Source: Solirubrobacterales bacterium 67-14
GTDB lineage: Bacteria; Actinomycetota; Thermoleophilia; Solirubrobacterales; 70-9
Reading direction: 5' to 3'
NCBI GenBank assembly: GCA_001897355.1
Contig: MKST01000002.1
Span: forward strand, 27,519-91,518
Length of the DNA: 64,000 nucleotides
This document shows positions 8,554-17,197 of the stretch, piece after piece. The first letter of the stretch is position 1; every line of letters begins with the position of its first letter. Made by a program: the position numbers and the translations under genes. The notes beneath the pieces are model-generated. The model saw only the letters and a list, made by a program, of their open reading frames with translations, was not told where the DNA came from and ran no database searches.

Positions 8554-9474
8554 TCAGCTCAACACGGTCCAGGCGGCGAGGCCGAGCAGGAAGATCGTGG
8601 TCGTGTAGACGATCGACTCGGCCGCCGTGCGGAGGTCGAGGCCGTAGGCGTGGCCGACGATCATCGAGTTGAGCCCGGTCGGCATCACGGCCAGCACGTA
8701 GTAGGAACTCGGCACGCCGCTGAACGGCAGGGTGAAGAGCATCAGCAGCGCGGGGGCGGCGACCAGGCGGCAGGCGATCACCGCCCCGAGCGGCCGGTGG
8801 GGGCGGGGCGGGACCTTCATCACGCCGCCCCGGACCTCTTCGGTCAGGATCGCCCCGACCGCGAAGAAACCGACCACCAACGGGATCAGCACGAGGATCC
8901 GTGAAATCTCGACCGCGATATCCGGCGCGAAGGATGCGGGCGCGAGCAGGGCCAGCACGGTCGCGACCAGCAGCGGGTTCTTGAAGAAGAACGACTTCAG
9001 GCGCTGACGGAACCCTTCCCCCGCCTTGGTGCCGAAGGCGGCCCCGACCCCGAAAGCGCCGATCATCAGGGTCAGGTAGCTGACCACCACGTCGAAGAGC
9101 ACGGCATCGGGCAGCGCGTCGCCGCCCATCAGCGTGTAGATCAGCGGGTACCCCAGGTAGGAAGTGTTGGCGAGGATCGAGGAGACGATCACCGCCCCGG
9201 CCACCGGCCGGTCCAGCTTCAGCAGGGGAACCGAGATGAACCAGGCCAGTAGCCCGACGCAGGCCGCGGTGAGCACGCCGGCCGCGATCCCGGCACCGCC
9301 CCCGAAGCTCAACTCGACGTGGACCAGGTTGAAGAAGACGATCGGCGGCAGGACGAAATAGAGGATCAGCAGCAGACCACGCCGCGACCCGACCCCAGCC
9401 TGCTCAGGCCAGCGATGCTCCCCGTAGATCCCGGCCGCAACCGAGCCGACTATCGCGATCAGGATCCAGAGCAC
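8554..9474 (-). CDS. AEC (auxin efflux carrier) family permease
   Basis: 306 aa, GTG start. About ten hydrophobic helices in two five-helix halves. FVLPPIVFFNLV in the first half and ILANTSYLGYPLIYTLMG, then VMPTGLNSMIVGHAYGLD, near the discontinuous helices are typical of AEC transporters. The family exports or exchanges organic anions such as malonate or malate in bacteria; the substrate here is unknown. It is followed by 140 bases before the sulfatase gene, so may be transcribed alone. The 35-bp perfect hairpin at 9496-9572 separates it from the DUF559 gene upstream. Confidence 0.8.
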   Translation of the reverse strand: MLWILIAIVGSVAAGIYGEHRWPEQAGVGSRRGLLLILYFVLPPIVFFNLVHVELSFGGGAGIAAGVLTAACVGLLAWFISVPLLKLDRPVAGAVIVSSILANTSYLGYPLIYTLMGGDALPDAVLFDVVVSYLTLMIGAFGVGAAFGTKAGEGFRQRLKSFFFKNPLLVATVLALLAPASFAPDIAVEISRILVLIPLVVGFFAVGAILTEEVRGGVMKVPPRPHRPLGAVIACRLVAAPALLMLFTLPFSGVPSSYYVLAVMPTGLNSMIVGHAYGLDLRTAAESIVYTTTIFLLGLAAWTVLS

Positions 9475-9495
9475 CAGATAACCCTAGAGGGAGGT

Positions 9496-9572
9496 GCCGG
9501 CCCCGGAGTGCCGAGGTTGAAGTTATTCGCACATGGAGCGAATAACTTCAACCTCGGCACTCCGGGGCCGGC
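9496..9572. repeat. R3 palindromic repeat, copy 1 (35-bp perfect stem)
   Basis: The arms at 9496-9530 and 9538-9572 are perfect 35-bp complements around the 7-base loop ACATGGA. It begins 3 bases after the stop of the DUF559 gene. The inner 46 bases (9510-9555) recur without change at 10624-10669. It could end the DUF559 transcript, but there is no U-run. Confidence 0.85.
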
Positions 9573-9575
9573 GAT

Positions 9576-10535
9576 TCACCTACGAACCTGATGGGCGAGG
9601 ACACGATCGACCACACCGTCCGGGTCCGCGGCAAACTCCTTGTAGGTCGCCCGGAGCACAGTCATCCCCTGAGATTCCAGAAACCGCTGTTTCTCCAGGT
9701 CAATCTGCTTCTGGACGGGATCGCTGTGGAACGCATCACCGTCCAGTTCCAAGACCAGCCGATACTCGGGCCAGTAGAAGTCGACTTCTTTGCCGAAGAC
9801 CTTGACGTTCACCTGCGGTGTCTCCAGTTTGCGCCGAACCCAAACCAAGAGAAACCACCCCTCCAGAACGGACCTGATCCGATTCAACTCCGGCACCCAG
9901 AGCGCTAGATACGGACGCAGCTTCCTCGCGCCCCTCCTACCCCTGAGCCTCAGGTGGCAGTACTCAAGGTCCGGCTTGCCGAAAAGCTTCAGGCGGCAGG
10001 CCTCCAGAAACGCGAACCGGACCTCGCGATCAGAGGCATTCATGGCGAAGTCGATCAGAGCCAAGGCAGGATTGGTCACGGGGACCTCATCCACCTGACG
10101 AATATCGCCGGGCTCGAAGCAACGCCGGACCACTTGCACAACTGTGTGACGAAGGGCCGGCGAGCGTCCGCGAAGATGCTTCGCTTGCCCCAACGGAGCG
10201 CCGACTTCCACGACGGTTGGAATTCCGTTTGGCGGGGTCACCATCCCCCACTTCTCGCAGGCGCTTCGTCCGATCAAAGCAGAGCCTTCACCGGCGGCCA
10301 GAGTAGCCGCACGCCACGCAGCGTCCCGACTCTCGATGTCCCGTCCGTATGCGTAGACGGAACGCAGAACCCTGATCAGTCGGCCGTTTCTGATCCAGCT
10401 GTCTATTTGCCGCCAGCCGAAGCCGATGCCGGTCAGTTCGTCCCTGTGGGCAACGAATCGGTGCCGGGACATGAAGCCGTAGAGGCGGCGCAAGCGGTCT
10501 CGCGGCCGTTCGTATATCTCGGGACCGGTATCCAT
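9576..10535 (-). CDS. AbiEi-type winged-helix plus DUF559 (Vsr-like) endonuclease-domain protein
   Basis: 319 aa, ATG at 10535. Residues about 15-75 resemble the N-terminal winged helix of AbiEi-type proteins (MSRHRFVAHRDELTGIGFGWRQIDSWIRNGRLIRVLRSVYAYG). Residues about 215-319 form a DUF559/Vsr-like nuclease fold: VDFYWPEYRLVLELDGDAFH gives the D...E-x-D acidic cluster, and LEKQRFLESQGMTVLRATYKE follows, as in that family. Such proteins are common single genes in actinobacteria and are often labelled AbiEi-like antitoxin; function is unproven and a defence or DNA-processing role is only a guess. No partner toxin is adjacent. The gene has visibly lower GC than its neighbours and is bracketed by R3 repeats, suggesting acquisition. 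Confidence 0.75.
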   Translation of the reverse strand: MDTGPEIYERPRDRLRRLYGFMSRHRFVAHRDELTGIGFGWRQIDSWIRNGRLIRVLRSVYAYGRDIESRDAAWRAATLAAGEGSALIGRSACEKWGMVTPPNGIPTVVEVGAPLGQAKHLRGRSPALRHTVVQVVRRCFEPGDIRQVDEVPVTNPALALIDFAMNASDREVRFAFLEACRLKLFGKPDLEYCHLRLRGRRGARKLRPYLALWVPELNRIRSVLEGWFLLVWVRRKLETPQVNVKVFGKEVDFYWPEYRLVLELDGDAFHSDPVQKQIDLEKQRFLESQGMTVLRATYKEFAADPDGVVDRVLAHQVRR

Positions 10536-10623
10536 CTGCCGACCATGTCAAGAATCTGCTCACACGTGGCACGACAGGTGTGACAATTCTGCAACACGAA
10601 GCCAGGCCCTTTGGCCGAGGTGC

Positions 10624-10669
10624 GCCGAGGTTGAAGTTATTCGCACATGGAGCGAATAACTTCAACCTC
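10624..10669. repeat. R3 palindromic repeat, copy 2
   Basis: Identical over 46 bases to 9510-9555, loop included: 18-bp arms at 10627-10644 and 10652-10669 around ACATGGA. It lies 20 bases beyond the nuoN stop codon, at the end of the complex I operon, and so may serve as its terminator. The outer stem of copy 1 is absent here. Confidence 0.85.
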
Positions 10670-10689
10670 AAGCGGGTGGCGAGGGCCGG

Positions 10690-12264
10690 TTAGCTGATCC
10701 AGACGCTGAGGGCGTCGCCGGCGTGTTGGGCGAAGTCGACCAGGGGCTGGGGGATGATGCCGAAGAAGAGGGCGGCGGCCATCGCGATGATCGCCGGGGC
10801 GAGCAGGTACCAGCGGCGGTCGGCCTGGGGGTCGGCGAAGGGATCGGCCTGAGCGCCCGCGATCTGCGGGGGCAGGGAGGCGGTGTCGATCCCGGCCGCA
10901 GCCGCGGCGGCGTCCGAGGGGGTGCCGTCGGCGGGGACGGCCTCGTCGCCCTCGGCCGGGCTCATCCAGAGGGCCGCGACGACCCGCAGGTAGTAGCCGA
11001 GCGAGATCATCGTCCCGATCGCGATCATCACCGCGAGCCAGGTCCAGTCGTCGTCGACCAAAGCCTGGATCAGATAGAGCTTGCCGATGAAGCCGGCGGT
11101 CGGCGGCAGGCCGGCCAAGGCCAGCATGGCGATGGTCAGCGGCCAGGCCAGCAGCGGCTTCTCGCGGCCGAGGCCACGCAGGGTCGAGATGTCATCCGAG
11201 AAGCCAGACTGGCGTTCGCGGATCACGACCACGGCGAAGGCGGCGACGTTCATTGCCACGTAGGCGGCGAGGTAGAAGACCAGGGCGTCCACCCCGGCCT
11301 GGGTCGCGGTGACGATGCCGGCCAGCATGTAGCCGGCCTGGGCGACGCCGGAGTAGCCGAGCATCCGCTTGAGCGAGGTCTGGGCCAGGGCGCCGACGTT
11401 GCCGACCACGATCGAGAGTGCGGCCAGGGCGGCCAGCATCACATCCCACTGATCGACCAGCGGGCCGAGCGCGACCAGGAAGAAACGGATGAAGATCGCG
11501 AACCCGGCGGCCTTGGTCGCGACCGCCATGAAGGCGGTGACCGGGGTCGGGGCGCCCTGGTAGACGTCGGGCGTCCACTGGTGGAAGGGGGCGATCGAGA
11601 TCTTGAAGGCGAGCCCGACCGCGACCATGCCGACCCCGACCAGAGTCAGCGAGTCGGTCAACATGCCGTCGCCTGCCTGCAGCCCGTCGGCGATCTCCTG
11701 GAAGCCGGTCGCGCCGGAGGCACCGTAGATCATGGCCAGGCCGTAGAGCAGGGTGGCCGAGCCGACCGAGCCGACGATCAGGTACTTGAGTCCGGATTCG
11801 AGCGATTCGCGGCGCCGGAGGTTGGTGCCGCAGAGCGCGTAGAGCGGGATCGAAAGCAACTCGAGACCGACGAAGAAGGTCAGCATGCTGGTCGCCTGGG
11901 TGAGGATCACCATGCCCAGCAGGGAACCGGTCAGGAGGGCCAGCCAGTCGCTGCGGCCGGCCTGCGTTTCCGAGGGGTCGCCGATCGCCAGCAACACCGC
12001 CACGGCGGCCGAGACCACCGCCAGCAGCGAGAGGACCACGGCGAGCCCGTCGAGGCGAAGCGCGCCGGAGACCAGGTCGACGTCGGCGTCCCACTGCCAG
12101 ATCAGGCAGCCGGCGGTGACCGCATAGGCCAGCAACGCGAGGGCCGGGCCGAAGCGCTTGATCCGGTCGAAGACCGCGGCCAGGACGAGCACGACCAGGC
12201 CGGTGGTCAACGCGATGATCGGCGAGAGGCCGGCGTAGTCCATGGTCGGCGCGTCGAAGCTCAC
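10690..12264 (-). CDS. nuoN: NADH-quinone oxidoreductase subunit N
   Basis: 524 aa, GTG start overlapping the nuoM stop by 4 bases (GTGA). One of three antiporter-like membrane subunits of complex I. About 14 helices; GLELLSIPLYALCG carries the conserved TM5-type Glu, FKISIAPFHQWTPDVYQGAPTPVTAFMAVATKAA has the central Lys residues of the proton channel, and LKRMLGYSGVAQAGYML follows. A loop of about 45 residues before the last helix is rich in Ala, Asp and Pro. It is the last gene of the nuo operon, followed by an R3 palindrome. It pumps protons and helps form the membrane arm. Confidence 0.95.
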   Translation of the reverse strand: MSFDAPTMDYAGLSPIIALTTGLVVLVLAAVFDRIKRFGPALALLAYAVTAGCLIWQWDADVDLVSGALRLDGLAVVLSLLAVVSAAVAVLLAIGDPSETQAGRSDWLALLTGSLLGMVILTQATSMLTFFVGLELLSIPLYALCGTNLRRRESLESGLKYLIVGSVGSATLLYGLAMIYGASGATGFQEIADGLQAGDGMLTDSLTLVGVGMVAVGLAFKISIAPFHQWTPDVYQGAPTPVTAFMAVATKAAGFAIFIRFFLVALGPLVDQWDVMLAALAALSIVVGNVGALAQTSLKRMLGYSGVAQAGYMLAGIVTATQAGVDALVFYLAAYVAMNVAAFAVVVIRERQSGFSDDISTLRGLGREKPLLAWPLTIAMLALAGLPPTAGFIGKLYLIQALVDDDWTWLAVMIAIGTMISLGYYLRVVAALWMSPAEGDEAVPADGTPSDAAAAAAGIDTASLPPQIAGAQADPFADPQADRRWYLLAPAIIAMAAALFFGIIPQPLVDFAQHAGDALSVWIS

Positions 12265-13766
12265 TTCGCCACCTCCCTCACCACGGCGACCGAGGAATCG
12301 ACCGCCTGCTCGGAACTGTGGACGATCAGCTGCGGGCAGAAGGCGAGCACGACGACGATCGCCACCATCGGGATCAGGACCAGGGCGTCACGCAGCGAGA
12401 GCTCGCGCGAGTCGGCCCCATCCGGCAGCGGGTTGTGCATGGTCAGCTGGTACATGCGGAGCGCGTAGAAGGCGGCCAGCGCGACGCCGGAGGAGGCGAT
12501 GATCGCCCAGGCGGCGTCGACCTGGAAGAGGCCGTTGAGGATGTAGAACTCGCCGATGAAGTTGGCCGAGGCGGGGATCGCCAGGGTGGCCATGGTCACG
12601 ATCAGGAAGATCGCCGCGAAGACCGGCGCCTTCTTGGCCAGGCCGCCCATCGGGCCCAGTTCCTCGCTGCCGGTCCGCTCGGCGATCATCGCCACGATCA
12701 GGAAGGCCGGCACGACGACCAGGCCGTGGTTGACCATCTGCAGCACCGCGCCCTCGGCGCCGGACGAGTTGAAGGCGAAGATGCCGGCGGTGATGAAGCC
12801 GAGCTGGGCGACCGAGGAGAACCCGAGCACGAGGCGCAGGTCGGTCTTGGTGAAGGCCATCGCCGAGCCGTAGATGATCGAGCCGACCGCGAGGACCAGG
12901 ATGGTCGTCTGGAAGAGGTCGGAGGCGTCCGGCATCATCGGCAGCACGACCCGCAGGAAGCCGTAGGCGCCGACCTTGGAGAGCACGGCGGAGAAGACCG
13001 CGAGCGCCGGCAGCGGGGCGGCCCGGTAGGCGTCGGGCATCCAGCCGTGCAGCGGGAAGGCGGGCATCTTGACCAGGAAGGCGGCAGCGAAGAACCAGAA
13101 GATCCAGTTCTGCGAGCCCCCCGGCAGGCCGCGGGCGACGATCGTCTGGATCGAGAAGGTGATCGTTCCCCCGTCAGCCGAGATCACTGCCGCGGCGATC
13201 GCGCCGACCAGCATCAGCAGCGATCCGATCAGGGTGAAGACGATCATCTTCAAGGTCGCCGACTGGACCGTGACCAGGCCGTTGCCCGGACTTCCTTCGG
13301 GATCGCCCTCCCCGCCCCGGTCGCGACCCCAGATCCCGAACAGGAAGTAGAAGGGCACGATCATCAGGTCGAAGAAGAGGACGAAGAGCAGCAGGTCCTG
13401 GGCCAGGAAGGCGCCCAGGGTCGAGGTCTCGCCGGCCAGCAGCATCAGGTAGTAGAGCGCCGGCCGCTCGGTGCCCCGGATCGCCGAGAAGCAGATCGCC
13501 GGGATCCAGGCGACCGTGGTCAATAGCACCAGGAAGATCGAGACCCCGTCGATGCCGAGGCTGTAATCGACCCCGAGACCGGGGATCCAGTTGACGTCGG
13601 TGACGAACTGCATGCCACCGTCGGGGTCGAAGCCGGCCAAGACGCCGATCGAGAGCCCCAGCGTGATCACCGCACCGAAGACCGCAACCCAGGCGGCGAA
13701 GCGCTTCGGGACCAGCAGGCCGATCAGGCCGAAGAGGAGCGGAGTCCAGATGATCGAGCTGAGCAT
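12261..13766 (-). CDS. nuoM: NADH-quinone oxidoreductase subunit M
   Basis: 501 aa, ATG start sharing one base with the nuoL stop (TGATG). An antiporter-like proton-pumping subunit with about 14 helices. Seen motifs are LFFDLMIVPFYFLFGIWG (TM5 Glu replaced in position by Asp-containing DLM), FLVKMPAFPLHGWMPDAYRAAPLPALAVFSAVLSKVGAYG with the conserved TM7/TM8 Lys residues, and DLRLVLGFSSVAQLGFITAG. Length is normal. Translationally coupled to nuoL and nuoN. Confidence 0.95.
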   Translation of the reverse strand: MLSSIIWTPLLFGLIGLLVPKRFAAWVAVFGAVITLGLSIGVLAGFDPDGGMQFVTDVNWIPGLGVDYSLGIDGVSIFLVLLTTVAWIPAICFSAIRGTERPALYYLMLLAGETSTLGAFLAQDLLLFVLFFDLMIVPFYFLFGIWGRDRGGEGDPEGSPGNGLVTVQSATLKMIVFTLIGSLLMLVGAIAAAVISADGGTITFSIQTIVARGLPGGSQNWIFWFFAAAFLVKMPAFPLHGWMPDAYRAAPLPALAVFSAVLSKVGAYGFLRVVLPMMPDASDLFQTTILVLAVGSIIYGSAMAFTKTDLRLVLGFSSVAQLGFITAGIFAFNSSGAEGAVLQMVNHGLVVVPAFLIVAMIAERTGSEELGPMGGLAKKAPVFAAIFLIVTMATLAIPASANFIGEFYILNGLFQVDAAWAIIASSGVALAAFYALRMYQLTMHNPLPDGADSRELSLRDALVLIPMVAIVVVLAFCPQLIVHSSEQAVDSSVAVVREVAK

Positions 13767-15772
13767 CAGAGGCTCCGGATCAGGAAGTAGACGGCGATGG
13801 CGAGGATGCCGAAGAGCATCAGCAGGGCGTAGCCACGGAGCATGCCGGACTGGATGTCACGGACCGCCGCCCCGGCCGAACGGGTCAACCCGGCGACTCC
13901 GGCGGTGGCGCCGTCGATGGCGAAGCGCTCGAAGACGCGGTTGCAGAACCGGCCGACCGCCTTGACCGGGTTGGTGACCAGGAAGTCGACCAGCTCGTCG
14001 CCGTACCACTTGTTGACGCAGAGGGTGTGGATCGCCGAGAACCGCTGGCGGAACTTGCCCGGGAGGTCGGGGCGCTTGATGTAGAGCAGCCAGGCGATGG
14101 CGATGCCGGCGATCGAGATCAGTCCGCCCTCGGTCAGCCCGAGCCAGGCCTCACCGGTGCTCGGATGCATGTGGGCGAAGACCGAGTTCTCGAAAGTCGG
14201 TTCGAGGAACTTGGTGACCACCTCGTCGACCCCGGGGATCTGGAGCACGCCGGCGACGATCGAGAGGAAGGCCAGAATGGCCATCGCGAACTTCATGCCG
14301 CCGGCCTGCTCGGCGATGTGGTGCTCCTCGCCCGGGTAGCCGACCTCGGTGTCCTCCACCTCATTGGTGGCCGGGTTCTTCGGCTCGCCGTGGATCACAT
14401 GCCCCTTGTCGATCAGGTACTGGGCCTCTTCACAGGCCGGGCCGGGCAGGATCCGGAAGATGATCCGGAAGGAGTAGATCGCGGTCATCAGGGCGCCGAT
14501 CAGCATGCCGACCCACATCCAGTCGTACATGCCGCGGCGGAAGTGGGCGAAGTCGATGATCTCGTCCTTCGAGAACCAGCCCGACATGCCGGGGAAGCCG
14601 GAGAGGGCGAGGGCGCCGATGATCAGGGTCGCTGCGGTGAAGGGCATCGCCTTGCGGAAGCCCTTCATCTTGTCGATGTCCTGCATGTTGGCCATCGCCG
14701 AGATGATCGAACCGGCCGCCATGAACAGGAGCGCCTTGAAGAAGGCGTGGGTCATCAGGTGGAACATCCCGGCCGAGTAGGCGCCGATCCCGACCCCGAC
14801 GAACATGTAGCCGATCTGGCTCATGGTCGAGTAGGCGATGATCCGTTTCAGGTCGGTCACCGCCAGCGCGATCGTGCCGGCGATCAGCAGGGTGGCGAGG
14901 CCGACGAAGGCGGCAACGTCGGCCGCGGTCGGAGCCAACTCGAAGAGCGTGTGGCAGCGGGCGATCAGGTAGACGCCGGCGGTGACCATGGTCGCGGCGT
15001 GGATCAGGGAGGAGACCGGGGTCGGGCCTTCCATCGCGTCGGCGAGCCAGGTGTGGAACGGCATCTGGGCCGACTTGGCGAAGGCGCCGACCAACAGGCA
15101 GAGGCAGATCGCGACGATCTCCCACTGGTTGGTGCTGAACACCTCGGGCGCCTTCTCGAAGACGGTCCCGTAATCGACCGAGCCGAGGTTCTTGAAGATC
15201 AGAATCGCCGCTATGTACAGGCCGATGTCACCGATCACGTTGATCACGAAGGCCTTCATGCCCGCCTTGGTTGCGGTGTTGCGGCGGTACCAGTAGCTGA
15301 TCAGGGCGTAAGAGGCGAAGCCGACCAGCGCCCAGCCGACGATCAGCATCACGAAGTTGCCGGCCAGGACCAGGACCAGCATCGAGAAGACGAAGAAGTT
15401 CAGGTAGCTGAAGAAGCGGTGGTAGCCCTGATCCGACTTCATGTAGCTGTACGAGTAGATGTGGATCAGGCTGGAGACCCCGGTCACGACCAGGACCATG
15501 AAGATCGAAAGCGGGTCGACGTAGATGCCGAGGTCGATCTTCAGACCGCCGACGTTGGCGTACTCCCAGAGGCTGGAGGCGACGTGGCGCGACTCGCTCG
15601 GCTCGCCCTGCAGCCCGATCAGGGCGAGGACGCCGCAGACGAAGGCGGCCACGATCGCGGCCACGCCGATCAGGCCGGCAGTGCGGTCGGGCAGCGCCTT
15701 GAAGGTCAGCCCGATGGTCAGCGAACCGAGCAGGGGAAAGAGCAGGACCAGCCAGGCCCAGGTTGCGGTCAT
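13766..15772 (-). CDS. nuoL: NADH-quinone oxidoreductase subunit L
   Basis: 668 aa, ATG at 15772 overlapping the nuoK stop by 4 bases. The largest antiporter-like subunit, with the long C-terminal lateral helix that spans the membrane arm. Motifs: GWALVGFASYALISYWY, AKSAQMPFHTWLADAMEGPTPVSSLIHAATMVTAGVYLIAR (channel Lys and His residues), DLKRIIAYSTMSQIGYMFVGVG. A charged loop near residues 455-485 (EPKNPATNEVEDTEVGYPGEEHH) lies between late helices. Normal length. Confidence 0.95.
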   Translation of the reverse strand: MTATWAWLVLLFPLLGSLTIGLTFKALPDRTAGLIGVAAIVAAFVCGVLALIGLQGEPSESRHVASSLWEYANVGGLKIDLGIYVDPLSIFMVLVVTGVSSLIHIYSYSYMKSDQGYHRFFSYLNFFVFSMLVLVLAGNFVMLIVGWALVGFASYALISYWYRRNTATKAGMKAFVINVIGDIGLYIAAILIFKNLGSVDYGTVFEKAPEVFSTNQWEIVAICLCLLVGAFAKSAQMPFHTWLADAMEGPTPVSSLIHAATMVTAGVYLIARCHTLFELAPTAADVAAFVGLATLLIAGTIALAVTDLKRIIAYSTMSQIGYMFVGVGIGAYSAGMFHLMTHAFFKALLFMAAGSIISAMANMQDIDKMKGFRKAMPFTAATLIIGALALSGFPGMSGWFSKDEIIDFAHFRRGMYDWMWVGMLIGALMTAIYSFRIIFRILPGPACEEAQYLIDKGHVIHGEPKNPATNEVEDTEVGYPGEEHHIAEQAGGMKFAMAILAFLSIVAGVLQIPGVDEVVTKFLEPTFENSVFAHMHPSTGEAWLGLTEGGLISIAGIAIAWLLYIKRPDLPGKFRQRFSAIHTLCVNKWYGDELVDFLVTNPVKAVGRFCNRVFERFAIDGATAGVAGLTRSAGAAVRDIQSGMLRGYALLMLFGILAIAVYFLIRSL

Positions 15773-16068
15773 CCCTTGAGCTCCTTCATCTCGTCCACGT
15801 CGAGCGGCAGGCGGCGGCGGTACATCGCCACGACCAGGCCGAGCCCGACCACCACCTCACAGGCGGCGACGACGAGCACGATCAGCACGAAGACCTGGCC
15901 GTCCTGGTTGCCGAGCATGCGGCTGAAGGCGAGCAGGGAGAGCGCCCCGGCGCTCAGCATCAATTCCAGGCAGAGCAGCACGACGACCGGGTTGCGGCGG
16001 ACCAGCACCCCGATGAAGCCGACCGTGAAGAGTAGGGCGGAAAGGACGATGTACCACTCGATGTCCAT
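15769..16068 (-). CDS. nuoK: NADH-quinone oxidoreductase subunit K
   Basis: 99 aa, standard NuoK length, three helices. GVLVRRNPVVVLLCLELMLSAGALSLLAF contains the conserved Glu in helix 2 (CLELML), and FVLIVLVVAACEVVVGLGLVVAMYRRR carries the helix 3 Glu (ACEVVVG). These line the proton path near the quinone site. ATG shares one base with the nuoJ stop. Confidence 0.95.
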   Translation of the reverse strand: MDIEWYIVLSALLFTVGFIGVLVRRNPVVVLLCLELMLSAGALSLLAFSRMLGNQDGQVFVLIVLVVAACEVVVGLGLVVAMYRRRLPLDVDEMKELKG

Positions 16069-16667
16069 CAGGCACCCTCCCCGTTCCCGGCGACCTGGGC
16101 GTTGGCCTGCTCATCGGCCTTGACCAGCACCTTGCGCTGTTCGGTGCCGGACCCCTTGTCCCCCCGACGGCGGCCGGCCAGCACGATCGCGGCGACCGCG
16201 GCGACCAGAAGCAGCAGCGAAGCGGCTTCGAAGGCGATCAGGAAGTCCTCCATCATCAAGTGGCCGATCGCCTCCGGCGTCCCGAAACCGGCGGGAATGT
16301 CATCCGGGCCGGGGGTGCCCAGCGCGGCGAGGCCGGAACCGAGCACGGCGATCGAGATCGCGACGAAAAGGGCGACCGCCATGATCGGGCCGATCACCCT
16401 CAGCTCGGGCGACGCATCCCATTTCGGTTCCTCTATCCCGCCGACATAGGCGGCGACGAAGACGTAGAGCACCATCACCGCGCCGGCATAGACGACGATC
16501 AGCGAGGCGGCCAGGAACTGGGCCATGAGCAGCAGGAAGATGCCGGCCAGGAAGACCAGGTGGATGACCAGGGCGAGCACGCTGTAGAACGGGTTCTTCA
16601 GCGCGACCACCGCGGCCGCGGCACCGAGGGCGCCGATCGCGCCGATGAAGAAAGCGACCTCTTCCAC
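16068..16667 (-). CDS. nuoJ: NADH-quinone oxidoreductase subunit J
   Basis: 199 aa from GTG 16667, which shares a base with the nuoI stop (TAGTG); upstream in-frame codons overlap nuoI and are not used. Five helices. ALVIHLVFLAGIFLLLMAQFLAASLIVVYAGAVMVLYVFVAAYVG includes the pi-bulge helix 3 region typical of NuoJ. A polar C-terminal tail of about 35 residues (RRRGDKGSGTEQRKVLVKADEQ) is cytoplasmic. Needed for coupling in the membrane arm. Confidence 0.93.
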   Translation of the reverse strand: MEEVAFFIGAIGALGAAAAVVALKNPFYSVLALVIHLVFLAGIFLLLMAQFLAASLIVVYAGAVMVLYVFVAAYVGGIEEPKWDASPELRVIGPIMAVALFVAISIAVLGSGLAALGTPGPDDIPAGFGTPEAIGHLMMEDFLIAFEAASLLLLVAAVAAIVLAGRRRGDKGSGTEQRKVLVKADEQANAQVAGNGEGA

Positions 16668-17197
16668 TACTCGCCCTCTCCCCGCAGCGGCGTACGCTCG
16701 ATCGACTCGGCCAGCAGCATCTCCTTGGTGAAGATCAGGTCCGAGCGGTTGTAGTCGGCCATCTCGTAGTCGTGGCCCATGGTGATCGCGTCGAAGGGGC
16801 AGGCGATCTCGCAGTAGCCGCAGAAGATGCAGCGGGCGAGGTTGATCTCGTAGACCGCGGCGTAACGCTCGCCACCGGAGACCCGGTTCTCGGGGTCGTT
16901 CTCGGCCGCGACCACGCGAATGCATTCGGCCGGGCAGGCCGCCGCGCAGAGCGAGCAGCCGACGCATTTCTCCAGGCCGGAATCCTCGAACTTATGCAGC
17001 TTGTGGCGGCCGCGGAAACGCGGATAGACCGGGGTCTTCTCCTCCGGGTACTGGATCGTGACCGGCTTCTCGAAGAGTCGGCCCATCGTCGTCCGGAGCC
17101 CGCGCAGGGTCTCACCGAAGGCACGGTAGGTGCCACCGAGCCCGCCGGGTTCGGGACCGCGGGGAACGACCTTGATCTCGTCGGGACGAATGCTCAT
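16667..17197 (-). CDS. nuoI: NADH-quinone oxidoreductase subunit I (2x 4Fe-4S ferredoxin-like)
   Basis: 176 aa from ATG 17197, which overlaps the nuoH stop by 4 bases (ATGA). Two 8-iron ferredoxin motifs are present: [12 protein letters not shown] and [12 protein letters not shown], binding clusters N6a and N6b that pass electrons from NuoG to NuoB. The preceding [22 protein letters not shown] is the usual NuoI lead-in. The first 25 residues are polar. Confidence 0.96.
   Translation of the reverse strand: MSIRPDEIKVVPRGPEPGGLGGTYRAFGETLRGLRTTMGRLFEKPVTIQYPEEKTPVYPRFRGRHKLHKFEDSGLEKCVGCSLCAAACPAECIRVVAAENDPENRVSGGERYAAVYEINLARCIFCGYCEIACPFDAITMGHDYEMADYNRSDLIFTKEMLLAESIERTPLRGEGE

Noticed and set aside
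9496-10669. The R3-flanked unit as a classical insertion sequence
   Set aside because: No transposase motif, no target duplication seen; the repeats are each palindromes, not terminal inverted repeats of one element.
10723-16123. Long open frames on the plus strand opposite nuoN and nuoL (for example 10723-12468 and 14027-16123)
   Set aside because: Translations are Gly/Arg/Asp/His-rich without any domain, and the minus-strand frames encode complete complex I subunits. High GC keeps antisense frames free of stops.
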